Shown in pieces: positions 37,511 to 49,652 of a stretch of DNA of 64,000 nucleotides. The notes under the pieces are model-generated. The model had not been told where the DNA came from. It made no database searches and was given only the letters and a program-made list of their open reading frames with translations. Position numbers and translations under genes: made by a program. This stretch comes from Brachypodius melanocephalos (Eukaryota; Chordata; Aves; Passeriformes; Pycnonotidae). How positions within the stretch are numbered: position 1 is the first letter of the stretch; each line of letters begins with the position of its first letter. The DNA lies in NCBI GenBank assembly GCA_013398615.1, contig VZSR01000520.1, positions 24,235,145-24,299,144 of the forward strand. Direction: 5' to 3'.

Positions 37511-40429
37511 TTTAAAGTTCTAGGGTTGTAATTGAAGATGAGCGTGTTTTAATAAAAGGTTTTGACATATTACTACTTTGGTCAAAAATGCCTGCGTCAT
37601 CAGGTCTACTCTGACTAATTACAATGGTTTCTGAGGAGAATTGGGTTTTGCTGTACCATATCTGAAGACTTTGTTTAGAAATTAAATCTTGGGTCCACTG
37701 CAAGTGCCTGAAAATTAAAATACATAGGGACACACCTCCAGCACGGCAGTTACCAGTGCATGAGGCACCCCCTGGTCTGAGTGCATAACCTTTGACAGCA
37801 GACTCTTCTTGGCACTTCAGGAAACACTTAAGCCCAATAACGTGTATGGTACTGGTATCTGTAAAGAGAACAAGGAGGAAGTTCTTCTGCAAGCAATGTG
37901 GGTTTCATTTTTATCCCAATGTATTGAAACATTTGAAAAACTAACAATACCTTTTTTTGTATGACTTCCTGCTCTTCACCAGTGTATGTGGTACTTAGAG
38001 TTGTTCCTCATCCCAGAGTGTTAAATGGAAAGTAAATGTAGTCCCTTCTGCAAGGGAAGTCAGTGAAGGCTGTAGCCTGTCCCGGAATATGTAAGCAGTA
38101 ATAAAAGCTAATTCACTGGTAGTATAGATGAAAGAGATGCCTGCTTATGAAAATCTTGCTGTCTTGTGCTCTGCTGACACTAATTTACACTAAACTGCTC
38201 AGGGTTCAAGCAAGGTAAAAGTGAAAGGCCTTGAAGCTCATTCATACTCTGTTGAGTCAATGGTTCAGCAGCTAACACTTGCACCTTGGAGAGTGAATCT
38301 TGTGCTTCTGGGAAAACAGGCTTGAATAAATCCACCAGTCAGCTTTTGGAGGCACTGGGGTCTACCTAAGACTGCAGAGTAAAAATTTTGTATGCACTAG
38401 TTGGTTTTGAGCAGTCAACAAAGGTAGCTATACCATCATCCAGGGTGTTTGTGTTGCTTGTGTTTGTATTTTTGGGGGTTTTTAAGATGTGCTTGGAGCT
38501 ATTTTAAAAACTAGGTAGCTTTAGTATCAGTGACAATGTGATCTCTGTCAGCACTGTTTTTATCACAAACTGCAGGAAACATGCAGGAATCAAGGCTGAC
38601 AGTGCTCCTGTAGCTCATTGGCTGTCCTGTTGAAGTTATACTTTGTCAGCTCTAAGATACACTGGAACAGCTCCTTTGGACTGCAGTACCAGTGTATTCC
38701 ATATCCCTTCAACCCTTCTTCATGTAAAGGGTTGAAAAGATTCCCTTGCAAAGATTCCCATGAGGAGGGTTCAAAACTGCAACTTGTGCGTGTTCTGCAT
38801 AGACCTATCCGTGTACACATAACTTTTAGATGGGAAGGAGAGAATTAGGAGATGATGAGGATGATAATTGTAAGAGTGGCTAAGGAGATAGAGAATGTTA
38901 TTTTCTTCAGAAAGAGCCTCAATATTGTAGTAATAGCGAAAACACCACCAAGAGATTATTTATGTGGCAGCAGTGAAGGAGAGAGGTTGGAATTCTTGCC
39001 CTTTTTTCCTGGCTCTGGGATAGTTACAGAGAGCACAGCCAACTCTAACAAAATCCCTATTTAGGTCATCTGTAAAGAGCAAACTTGAGTTGCCTGAAGG
39101 CAGCATTGTGCTCTTAGGCCTTTCAGCAGTAGTAAAACTTAATGGTATAGATAAACTACCTGGTGCAAACACAACTTTTATAAAAATATAAACCAAAAAT
39201 GTTTTCACCTGTGCAGCTGTTTATTTCAGAGCTACCACTGGTAAAATAATGCTATGGAAAACAATGGCTATAGCTGATACGAATGTTCCAGCAAAAAATT
39301 CTGCAATAGCTCTAACCGAATTGAAGAAAATAACAGCTAATAATTCAGATAAAAAACTCTAACCTGCAGTGTTCCTTCTTAAAGACAGTGTTCACTAAAG
39401 GAGTATAATCAGAATTTGGATAGTTTTTGTTCACTTCAGAGAGATTTATTTGTGGAGTAGCTTATAGTTAGGCCAAAATGTAAAGCTCATATTTAAAGTG
39501 CAGGATGCTATATAGCATTTTAGTGTGGCAGACGAGATGTGGGGAACCTGGACTGAAGCCACCTGGCTTTGCTGTTGCAGTGCTATGTTTACTTCAAACA
39601 GGAAGATGTGACACCCAGGGACATTGTGTCTCTCTTGTCCTCTGGTTTTCCCCACATCACCTGATGGGTGCAGTTTTTCATACCTTAACGTGATTGCCAT
39701 CATTCAGTCACAGTCTGGCAACAGCCTTACCTGTGCTCGCTCTTTGGTTACCCATAGGAATGCTGCAATAAATTTGTACTTTTCGTCTTAATGCTGGATA
39801 AATTGCTTCTTTACATATGTGGTAATATATTCTCCTATCACATAAGTCTTGCTGTTGTTAATTGGAATTGCTTGTGCTCATTGAGGGTGGAATACTTTTC
39901 ATCCTGTTTTGAACGAAAATCTGTAATCTTGAATTTGTTTCCAAACTTCAGTCATGAGGAGAGCAGTGCAGGAAATTGCTGCTGTTCCACCAAATTAGCT
40001 TCTCACATATCCTTTTAATTGGAGACCATAACTCAGATTCTAAGTATTTTAGGAAGCTGAACATTACAAATTGAAATACAGATATTTCCAGTAAGGGCTC
40101 AGTTCAAAGAAAGCTTTTATACACAGATGAGTCTGCTAACAAATAGCATGTCATATGATAATGAGACCATGTTTTCTCACACAGTTTCACATTTCCTAAC
40201 TGCGCTGCTGTGAAATAAGTGGAGTGCTTATCTACTCTCTCTTAAACTGACAAATCTCTGCTAGGGATGAGTGTGCCCACTATAGACAGAACATAGGTAT
40301 TCAGAAAAGAGTCTAAACTCTCAATCAGAAATACATCACTTCCAAATGCAATATATCACACTAGTTCAGAACATTCATTTCTGCAAGTATTCTGTTTTTA
40401 ATGTAAAGACTTCAATTTATGTTTAAGAA

Positions 40430-41000
40430 CAAGCAAACTATAGTACTTTGACAGCCGTTCACACTTAATTTCTTTGCATTAAACCAACAGCATTCTTTTC
40501 CACAAACATCCATTGTTAGGACAATGCTCTCAGACGGAATTTATGAGAAATGGAATTATGTTACCAAGGAGATAGCATTTACTATAATGAAGAGTAGATC
40601 CTAGAAAATGGCCCCTTTTACAGCAGCTCAGAACAGAGCCACAAAAGCAATTGATTGGTCTTGGCATTTAGTCTTATATCAGCTGTGTCATCCATAGCTT
40701 CAGGAGTGAGAACACTAATCTGAAGTGACATTTCTGTTCTGGCGGGCTTTTCTGCCCTGATGAAAGCAATTACTTCATTCCTAAATGATAATTTGCAGGA
40801 GTTTCAACCACTTTAATTGATAATTTTTTGTTCTGAGAAGTTCAATTGTGAAGTGATTAGCTGATTTGGTAAATAGAAATTTAAGGTGTGAAATGTACAA
40901 GTTGCTCCAAGGTAAAGTGCTGTTTACTGGGTGCTGCAAAATTGCTTGATAAAACTGAGGTTTCTCTATTATCAGGAGGCTGGCAATTGCTTAGTTCAAC
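40430..41000. promoter_or_regulatory. Candidate conserved intronic enhancer
   Basis: Dense homeodomain-type cores (CAATTGATTGG, TTAATTGATAAT, CTAAATGATAATTTGC), an 'AAAATGGCCCCTTTTACAGC' block and a 'CTGGCGGGCTTTTCTGCCC' block sit in a stretch without low complexity or repeats. This texture is typical of deeply conserved vertebrate developmental enhancers. The call rests on pattern only and needs a bird-mammal alignment. Confidence 0.33.
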
Positions 41001-41559
41001 ATAGGAAGGAAAAAAAAAGATCAAAATACTTGTGTTCTGGTTGTAGAATTTGGGTTTGAACTAGTGTGTGGCAGCTCACTTAATGGTTTCTGTATTGAGG
41101 CGTACATTAGTTTTAAAAGATTGTGCAGGATGGGGAGTTTGTAATCCTTAAAAAACCTGCCATGTTCCTATTCTTATGCTTTAATGACTCACTTTGGAAG
41201 TAAATCTGGTATTTAAACAATTCAACAAAGGTACTTATTGGTGATAAAACATTCAGTTTAATGATTACTTCGAGCATGCACAAGCCATTTCCTTGAACCT
41301 TGTTTACATATTTAAAATAAAAGGATTCTCTTTTGTGAAACCACAACCCCGAAAAACCAATCTCAAGTCTTACTGATATAATAAAAAGCTTGGCTTAATA
41401 TAGGTTTTTTTTTAATAAGTTTTGCAATAATTGCTAAAGGACTTTTGGCAAAATGTATTTTTTCTTTCTATAAGGAAAAGAAAGGTTTTAATAGAAATCA
41501 GTTCTGTGATATTTCCCTATACGGTGAAAAAATAATGGTCATTTCATGTGTTAAATGAG

Positions 41560-41960
41560 AAATATAAAGCAAAAATGAAGGTCAAACTGATTTAGCACAT
41601 CAAACAGTCTTTGTCAGCCAAGCTTAATATATCCTGAGTTTGTGGAACAAATGAAATTTTGCTGCTGTGTTACACTTTGCTTCCAAACAACCATTACAAC
41701 TGGTTTTATATATTGTGTGAGCATCAGACCATCAAACAGTGCATCTTTACTGACGTGTTGCTGCAGTGATGATCTACAGCAGCAATCTGCCATTTATATA
41801 AGGGCAAAATGTGCATCTATATTTAGTTGTGAAATTGGCCTATTATACTCTTGATGTTTACAGAGGCTAACATAAATTAATGATGACAGCTATGAGCAGT
41901 GCATTAGTTAAGCAGCAGAGCTTTTACCTTGAACTTGAAGGTTCCAGCTTTAACTTCCAG
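41560..41960. promoter_or_regulatory. Candidate conserved intronic enhancer
   Basis: Non-repetitive block with 'GACGTGTTGCTGCAGTGATG', 'CCATTTATATAAGGGC' (A/T-rich core flanked by CC and GG, CArG/MEF2-like), 'ATAAATTAATGATGACAGC' and 'AGTGCATTAGTTAAGCAGC'. The mix of homeodomain, MEF2/SRF-like and TGACAG (MEIS/TGIF-type) words suggests a regulatory element. The overlapping 70-residue frame at 41642-41854 has no recognisable domain. Inference only. Confidence 0.3.
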
Positions 41961-44572
41961 CATATACTGTACAGCTTTCTTCACACATTAAAGTCTCAAA
42001 ACATTATTTTTTCTTAGACAGCATTAAATGGCTTTAATTTGTGGACCAGGCCCTTGATGATAATATCAGATAATTTACATTTTTTTGCAAATACTTGCCT
42101 GCAAGAATGGTGACTTTTTGGTGAGGCAAAAGTGTTTGGTCATTGAAAGGGTCTGATTTTACTGACTTGGAGCCTAGTCAGATGTTAGATATCCTTTGTA
42201 TGGTAGAAGGCAGTTTGAGGAGGCAGTCTGCCTCCCTTGGTTATGTACTGCACTTTCACCTGAACGTCTCTTCATGCAGCTCGTGTCAGAGCAGGTATAG
42301 GCGCTGTGGTAACTATAGATTCCGGTTAACCATGACCACAGATCTGACAAGTGTGGAGGTGTTCAAAGGTTCGCAAGTTAAAATGATGAAGTCTTTGATG
42401 AATTTTTGATGGATGAATTTTTAATACGAGTCGACCTTTCTCCTTTGAGGCTGCATGCTAGATTAATTGATAAATAGTGAGACTGAGCAATGTACGGATC
42501 TCCTAAGCAAGCAAGTAGAAAAATCCATAAAAATCTGCCGTCTGGCTTCTCAGATCTACTTAAAAAGAAAGAAGGTAAAATTTAATGTGGCTTTTGATTT
42601 TGGAGGTTTTCCCCTCACAAAAGTAGTGTCCTTTTTTAGACACTGTAACTGTTATTATTAGCCTTGAAGTTCTCGTGCTCTTAGTTCAGAAACAATCTTT
42701 GTCAAAACAAAATCTGTGAATGGGACAGCAGAAAGAAAAAGGAGAAGCAAAGAATGGGAGAAAATATCAAGTCAAAAATTTGTCTCAAAAGAAAAGAAAT
42801 CCCCAAAGATAGCAAAATGTAGTGTAGAAATTAGAGGTAAACATGTTAACAAAGTTTCATTATCAATTTTTCAGAACTAATTGAATTAGTCTTAGAAGGT
42901 GGAGTGAGGATTTTTTCTCCTTTTAATTTACATTTACAGTAGCATAGCTCTCTTGCTTCATTCTTTTTTTATTTTGGATTTACTATGCTGAAAAAATATC
43001 CAGTTTCATGCATATTTGTGAAGTCTCTAGAGCATAGCCTTTAGAAAAACAGAACAACACAAAAAATTGATAATAGCAAGCCTTAGACTCATGCTACCAC
43101 CAGTGGTGATCTTTGACTTCCAAAACTGGTCTTTTTAACTGTAATATGTGCAATTATGCAGTGCAGGTTAGTCTCCTTTACTTCCTTCATCTCTCCTACA
43201 GTCTAAATAATTTTTTTTGAGTCTGAAAAAGTGCACTGCTGTTCAGGTTAATATCCACTTGGATTGAACAGTGTTTCTGAGGTGCCACTATTAACTTTTG
43301 AAAAAAACATCAGGAATAAGAAGAGTCATATAGAAGTAAAATCAAAAAATATTCCAGATAATTGGGTCACTTAAATATTGATGCTATTCCATTCTTTGAA
43401 CTTCTAATGAAGTTTAATTGTTCCACAACATCAGTGAAATGAAAAAGGATTTTTATATGACAGAACATGGCTTGTGGGTGGTCACTTATAGGGAGAACAG
43501 GACATTATCTTAATGAATTGTCCAGGCATTAAGAGTCAGATTTTAAATGCACTTTTTAATGGGCTTAACTGCCCTCATGGTTTTCACTGGTCAGCTTAAA
43601 GCCCCAGAAAACATTCTGAAGGATGTGGCTTTGAGGGAACAGGTAATTGATTATTCCTCTAATAGATCAGAATGTATAAACATTTGTATTAGTCAAATTT
43701 TCATAATCATCCACACATTGTATGATATAAATACATAAATTATGTAAATAGGTTATTAATAACAGAGGAAGGGATATAAAGCTGATTTAAATACAAAAAT
43801 GTCCAAAGTGTGATAATATTGTCACATCATACTAGTGTGGAACGAAGTAAGAAAAAAAGATGCTCTTTCTAGTGTTACTCATATAGAATTGCAGAAATTC
43901 ACAACTATGGACTCAGGACCAGCATAAGTTTATTGCTTTATGCAATACTGTAACTATGCTCACTAACAAGTAAGCCTGCTTGTGTTCTGTATATTGGGAA
44001 ACACTGTACAATTTATAAACATATTTAAAGTCTCTTTCAGAGGGCTGAAGGGGCTGGATCACTTTTCTCCAATTTTTTTTTGTAGCTGATTTGTTGTGCA
44101 CTCTAATGTTGCATAGCCTTTCCTTATATCTGACTTCTTTTCTGTGAAATGGTTATAACATTCATCTGACTTTGTCCTTTAGAGAGCAGGATACTGTTTA
44201 TAGTGGACCTTTCGATCCTTGGCTTTAAAAGACTAGACTAATAGAAAAATACACAGAGAGACATATTGCTTCATTCTCTGTAAAGCCTGTTATAAACATT
44301 ATTAGATATTAAGTGTTATTTTTATACTAAATCTGGAGCTGCTGCTGCTAATCCATATTGTTGTTTAGGGCTTAAGAAATTTGCTAATGCTCAGTAACAT
44401 CTGGGTTAACAAGTAAGAAAATGTTTAGCAATATAAGAAAAAAGTGGTCTGTTTTGGTATACTTTTGCATTTCTAAAATTTCTACTGAAATCAAGGAGGA
44501 TTTCAATGGCATCCTCAAAAATACTGTGCATTCTCTGTGAGAGTTTGCCATACTTTGCTTGTGAAGCAGAAA

Positions 44573-44608
44573 TGTGAATGGAAATGTGCTTGTGAATGGA
44601 AATGAGCA
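44573..44608. repeat. 18-bp tandem duplication, two copies
   Basis: TGTGAATGGAAATGTGCT is followed directly by TGTGAATGGAAATGAGCA. The motif GGAAATG recurs in both copies. Short local duplication. Confidence 0.75.
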
Positions 44609-45076
44609 GTAACTATGATAGCACAGCACAGATCAGCTGTCCATTGGCTCAAGCCACTATATCTTGAGTTTAGCAGTCCATTTTGTCCCTCAAACCTTGT
44701 TTTATGGCTGTTGCTTCCAATCCAATCTCTATTTGTGACAAGTCCAATGAAGGTACCATAAATCCCAGCAGTGCTGTTATGTGGGGCTGAGCAGAGAGAC
44801 ACTGATATTCTGAGAAGATCTGCTTGGGGGGTCTCACCTGCATCAAGTTTAAGGGAACAGTGTAGGTGAAATGTAAATGTGAGCTGCCTTCCTAAAACCG
44901 GGCAAGTCTGCGAAGCACCTCTTTCCAAGCTATATTTTCAAATTGCAAGCAAAAACTATTTGTAACTGCAACCATTCCCTTGTCTTCATTCAAAATGCAA
45001 ATTCATATAATAATTAAATTATTTCACTGAATTTTCCTGCCCAAACTGAGACACAGAAGCAAGATACTGTTATGAC

Positions 45077-45218
45077 CCTGAGATTAGCTCAGTTGGTTAG
45101 AGCACGGTGCTAACACCAACATCACGGACTCGATCCCCAGCTAGGACATTAATTTAAGTGTTGGACTTCATCATCCTTGTGGGTCACTTCCAGCTCAGAA
45201 TTTTCTGTGATTCTGTGA
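45077..45218 (+). mobile_element. tRNA-Ile-derived SINE with CR1 tail (TguSINE1-like)
   Basis: The 5' part (about 45077-45147) is a decayed tRNA: an A-box-like 'TTAGCTCAGTTGGTTAGAGC', then 'GGTGCTAACACCAAC' where tRNA-Ile has GGTGCTAATAACGCCAAG, then a B-box-like 'GGACTCGATCCCC'. A short linker leads to a CR1-type tail, 'GTTGGACTTCATCATCCTTG' and 'GGGTCACTTCCAGCTCAGAA', ending in TTCTGTGATTCTGTGA octamers. This composite is the structure of TguSINE1, described from zebra finch and passerines and mobilised by CR1. It cannot be a functional tRNA because the anticodon stem and acceptor pairing are lost. It is the main evidence for a passerine host. Confidence 0.88.
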
Positions 45219-46851
45219 ACATAAGCTAAAAAACCCTTGTCTGGATCAGTGTATCTGTTGGTATGCTGTAGCATATTTGATTGCTATAAAATGCTGCAAA
45301 AATTAGGATCTGGGATTGTCCCAACTTTAAAGTGACAGATGTCAATTGATCAGACATGGGAAGTTGTGGGTGTGCACGCTGATATGGATGCATGTATCTG
45401 CTTATGAATGTAAAGTATATAAAATTATGTGAAATAAAATATGGAGCAGGTTAAGCTTGGAATGACCACAAGCACAATGAAATCACAAGTGAGTTACGAG
45501 TACCAATAAAACTTTTATGCAACACCATATTATCACATCTTCTGCATCTGCTATGTCTTCAGTAGAAAATCTACTTTAGAAATGTCATGTATACCATTTT
45601 AGAATTATATGGTAGTATTTATTGTACCCTTTCATCTGTGAAAGCCAGACCCCCTTTATATCAGTGCATCTGGAAAGGCCCTAAAAGGAAAAATAAAATA
45701 TATTTTAGAAACCATATCTAAAATAGCATTAGTCTTCAAGCTATTAAATATCCCATTTATATAGTACTGCTTCTCAGAATTATCAGGAGCTAGCAGCTGG
45801 AAACATCTTGGTCTTCTTTAGTGGACTCTGTATATGGAAATTCTATGAGAAATGTCTTCTTGAGGGAATGCATGAAGTTTCACCATTGTATGACAACATC
45901 ATGCTTTTACATTGTTGATGTAAATTGTGGTGCACCCTGATCCAATTGTCTTAGCTTCTACCCTTCTCCACAGGAGCCAAAGAGGGAGCAATATTTATAT
46001 CCCCTGGGTATATTTCCCACTGTAACTCTCTTGTTGATATCATGGATATTATATGTAGATTAGCTTGACTGTTGGGGGATCTTCTCTGTCATTTGGGAAC
46101 TCTTAAACATGTGATGCTTGCTTTCTTGATGCTTTTTGACTGTTTTTGAAAGCCACTTAGTAAAAGTGTGTAGTTTCCCATACTTCAATTTTTCTTATTA
46201 GCAGAAGAGCCCGTGTGTTCTTAAGTTTTTGCAGCCTGATACTTAACAAATTCATTTATGTTCCAAGAACCACCTCTAATCCCAGGTGTCATGTGATGGG
46301 ATGAATTGTCATGTGAACCAAGATGAATTTTGGTCCAGTGTCAGCATCACTGCTTTCCGTTGGGGACTTCACACTCCTCTTTTCTAGCATCATTTTGGGA
46401 TTATTAGTGCCAGTACTTTGCTTTATTAAACAAATCTGACAACGAAGCTGATGTTGCCTGTCAGAATCACAGGATCCAGAGAGGATTGACAGCCATGTTT
46501 AGGTCATATCTAATGAATTCCTGCATCCTGCTGAGGAAATCACTGCTCCCAAATTAAGGACCCATTTTATCAGCATAACTGCAGTGTCCAAGAGTACAGT
46601 GTATTTCCCTAGTGGAATTACATAGAGTAGAAATCAGGACTGATGTGCACATATCAGCAGACCCCTCTTAATTTAGCTTAATGGCACCGATGCCAAGAGT
46701 GCTCCAAGTTACAAATTCCTTGACTCGATTCAGCCCATGAAGCTTCCACAAATGACAATATAACAAAAGGTTGGGAGAAAAAGTGGGTTATTCTCAGTAC
46801 TGCTTCTCAAGGGTTTCTTTTGTTTATCATGTCAGCTCCCTGTTCCTTCTA

Positions 46852-46876
46852 CTTTTTTTTTTGTTGTTGTTGTTGT
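46852..46876. repeat. T-run plus (TTG)n microsatellite
   Basis: T10 followed by a TTG repeat of about five units. Simple intronic microsatellite. Confidence 0.85.
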
Positions 46877-49368
46877 ATAAGTTGGAATAACCATCAGTAG
46901 CTTTCAACTAATTCTGTTTGCTGACACAGGTAGCCTCACTTTTCAGCTTAACTGACTTCCATTGCAAACTTACTGATCCAGTAATGTTTTCCATAAGTTT
47001 ACATTTCAGTATATTCTGCAATTTCAGCAATCTCCCGAAGCCTCTACAAGGAGGACTTGTAAACTGTGGATTTAGACTTTGGTGTTTCTAAGGAATATTC
47101 TGTCACTATTCAATTTCTAACATTTTTCAGTTTCAGAAGTTGCTGAGATCTGTAATTCTTCTGATTTGTTTTACTAGGGATCAATAAAAATCTCCCATCT
47201 TACACAGAGGTGTAATTAAGCGCTTTGGAATGAAGGTGTGAGCCTCTTGGTGTGGACTTTCAGAACGGATCTATAATCTCAATTCTTCTGCTAACTTGAT
47301 TTGGGGACTTGAATTCTCAGGCATGACTTCTGGGAAAAAAAAAAAGGTGGTGACAGGCAGAAAAATCCATGTTTAGTGCCATGAAATTGAGCTTTCACTT
47401 GGAAGCAATTGTGCAGAGACATTTGCCTGCCTTTTCCTTATGTTTCTGTTCTATATATTTAACTTGTAGAGGGCATAATACATCTTTGGAATTGGACAGT
47501 TCATACCTCGCAGATTCGTAGCTCCCATATGTCTGTGTATACATCAAATACTTTTATCTGTTATATTTAATGCACGTTTTGAGGGATTTTCCACATCCAT
47601 GATGGTAGATATCTAAAATTTGAAATTTGAGAGAGATGCATCTACAATGAGCATTGTGAAATCTTGTTTTTCAGGTACTTTTTTTTCTAGAATATAGTTT
47701 ACAAATCAAGGTGCTAGCATTCTATATAGAGTTTATAAAACAAGTATGTACTTGTCATTCAGTAGGATTTTATATCTTTAGCTGTAGGTGAGGATGTGCT
47801 TTTTTCCTCCTATATCTTTATCTCACCATTCCTATTTCTTAGCCAGACTGTCTTTTGAAATATAATTGCTGTTGATAGAAAATAGTGTAGGGAATGTAAC
47901 GTGTTAATCATACCAAGGGATTTGTCATGGAGGGGTTTCATTTGTGTGTTAAGGGCTCAGCTGATATGCCCTTCCAAGTCTGAAGTGACAGAGATGGCTA
48001 CAAAAATGCAGGTGGTTATGAATATTAAAACAAGAGAAACTCTGTAGTTTATTTCCAAATTAGAGAAACAGGTAAATAGAGCTCTTAGCTTCATGGTGTT
48101 TTATCTGCATGCCTCAATTCTACTGATTTACTTCATATGTCACAGTGCTTTTGTAGATCTTGTCATTATGACTTTTTTGTGATAAATCCAAGGTTTCATG
48201 AAGGGTTGTGGAAGCTGGAGAGAAGCATTTGTTGTTCCATTATACACTGGTCGTATTCTAGCTCTGTGGTAAACAACGACCAGCTAATGGAATTTTAGCT
48301 TTAACTTCATCAAGTTAGTAGGTGAACAAATGAAGCAAAGGAAAGATAGACCCTTAATGAGGTACAAGAACAGTTTCTACTCACCTTGCTCAGTGATGGG
48401 CAGACACCAGCCCCAGCATCAGCAGTAACCTTTATCCATCAAGGCAGATATATGGTGAAACTTATAATATCCTGAACTGAACATTTTGCTCTGTGTAAAA
48501 AAAGGAAAAAAGACCCCAGGTGTTCACCACTGTCATCCCACTCCATTCCAGAGTTTTACACCAATTAAACAAATGGCACAAGAGTAAAATCTGAGTTATC
48601 TTTGTGTGTTCTGTATTGGTGGTAGCAAATGATGCATTGATGCAACAGGACTAAATAAATGTCTTTGCATTTCCAGCAGCTCAGTGTAAAGCAGAAGGTC
48701 CTTTCTGATCGCAAAGTTGTCAGTCTGCCATGTATGTGGCAGTGAATTACAATCAGAAATGTGAATCACATAACTGTAATAACAGCTTTCTCACCCCACT
48801 GACAGAGGTTACTGCTTCCACTGCAAAGACACTCGAACAACTCCTGAAGAACAGCACCATGAAACACAGAAGTTTTACATTATTACACCAGACTTAAATT
48901 TCTCTGTCTCAGCAGTTAGTGTGCAACCTTGACTGCACTGCAGCCCCTGTCAGAGGGGGAAAAAACAAATCATCTGCTTTTAACCTTCTCCCAAGAGTCA
49001 GAATTTGGCAAAAATTAAGGCAAAATTGGCTTAGAGTGAGTCAGGAGAAGCAGTGGCACCTACACAGGTAAACCCCACATGTACACAGTATTCTTGGGAT
49101 TTTTTTCTTGAGACTGACAGCAGACAAAGGAGAGGCAAGCTAAAAGGGCAGTGGCTAAAGTGAGTTAAGAGTAGTTACATAATATCTTGGCTACCACTGA
49201 GACTCAAATGTTATTGTTAGTTTTAATCATTCAAGTGTGGAGTACCATTTTATATATATCCTGAAGTCTGTAGATCCGTATTCAACAGCATTTTGAAAAT
49301 GTGGTAATTTGAGGAGAAGACCAGCAGTGAAAATGTAAATTGGTTAAATGTGACAGAACACTAATATT

Positions 49369-49401
49369 GATTAACGTCCTACTTTCTTTATTTTCTTTCA
49401 G
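49369..49401 (+). other. NPAS3: Splice acceptor region of the NPAS3 bHLH exon
   Basis: A branch-point-like GATTAAC lies about 30 bases before a pyrimidine-rich tract (49381-49398, nearly all C/T), which ends in CAG at 49399-49401. The AG is the last intron dinucleotide. This defines the exon start at 49402 and means the open frame continuing upstream to an ATG at 49340 is intronic. Confidence 0.93.
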
Positions 49402-49646
49402 TTTACAAGCTTTGAGGAAGGAAAAGTCCCGAGATGCTGCTCGCTCTCGCCGGGGAAAGGAGAATTTTGAATTCTATGAGTTGGCAAAGTTGTTGCCACT
49501 GCCTGCAGCCATTACCAGCCAGCTTGACAAGGCATCCATCATCCGACTTACAATTAGCTATCTGAAAATGAGGGACTTTGCTAATCAAGGTGATCCTCCA
49601 TGGAACTTGAGGATGGAAGGACCTCCACCTAATACATCAGTAAAAG
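49402..49646 (+). CDS. NPAS3: NPAS3 internal exon encoding the bHLH domain
   Basis: NPAS3 is a brain-enriched bHLH-PAS transcription factor that acts in the nucleus as a heterodimer with ARNT-class partners. The 245-bp exon contributes one base completing a split codon, 81 full codons (LQALRKEK... to ...NTSVK) and one base of the next codon. Residues 4-18 of the exon are the basic DNA-binding region (RKEKSRDAARSRR core). About 19-58 form helix 1, the loop with LLPLPAAITSQLDK, and helix 2 (IIRLTISYLKMR). The linker GDPPWNLRMEGPPPN then leads toward PAS-A. SRDAARSRR and the GDPPWNLRMEGPPPN linker fit NPAS3 better than the close paralogue NPAS1, which as I recall has SRNAARSRR and a different linker. 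No frameshift or missing key residue. PAS-A, PAS-B and the C-terminal activation region lie outside the window. Confidence 0.97.
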
Positions 49647-49652
49647 GTATGG
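49644..49652 (+). other. NPAS3: Splice donor of the NPAS3 bHLH exon
   Basis: The exon ends ...AAAG and the intron begins GTATGG at 49647. The phase (one base of the following codon kept) agrees with the NPAS3 junction as remembered, where the residue after SVK differs between isoforms depending on the next exon's acceptor. Confidence 0.9.

Larger units (their letters stand above)
29131..45076. other. Intronic sequence with enhancer-like stretches
   Basis: About 16 kb of intron. It holds a T17 run and 58-base purine tract (30249-30373), a pyrimidine tract (32629-32692), short tandem repeats (33313-33334 and 44573-44608) and several complex, non-repetitive stretches with clustered homeodomain-like TAAT/ATTA cores and E-boxes (about 36880-37510, 40430-41000, 41560-41960). 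I recognise no exon, RNA gene or mobile element here. The longer open frames (for example 37512-37892 and 44515-44928 on the - strand) show no recognisable domain and no splice context. Confidence 0.5.
45219..49401 (+). other. NPAS3: 3' part of the intron before the bHLH exon
   Basis: About 4.2 kb of unique AT-rich intron leading to the acceptor of the bHLH exon. Apart from a short T/(TTG)n patch at 46852-46876, I see no repeat, RNA gene or extra exon. The N-terminal NPAS3 exon that should precede the bHLH exon is not present anywhere upstream in the window, consistent with a very long intron. Confidence 0.7.

Noticed and set aside
44515..44928. 137-residue - strand open frame
   Set aside because: No recognisable motif, spans a local tandem duplication, and lacks exon-like splice sites or conservation signs.
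45077..45147. tRNA-Ile gene
   Set aside because: Anticodon region and acceptor stem are degraded, and the sequence is fused to a CR1-type tail, so it is a SINE head and not a tRNA gene.
49340..49401. In-frame ATG and open frame running into the bHLH exon (MVKCDRTLILINVLLSLFSFS...)
   Set aside because: The stretch contains the branch region and pyrimidine tract of a clear splice acceptor, which also explains its hydrophobic translation. NPAS3 family proteins do not start this way.
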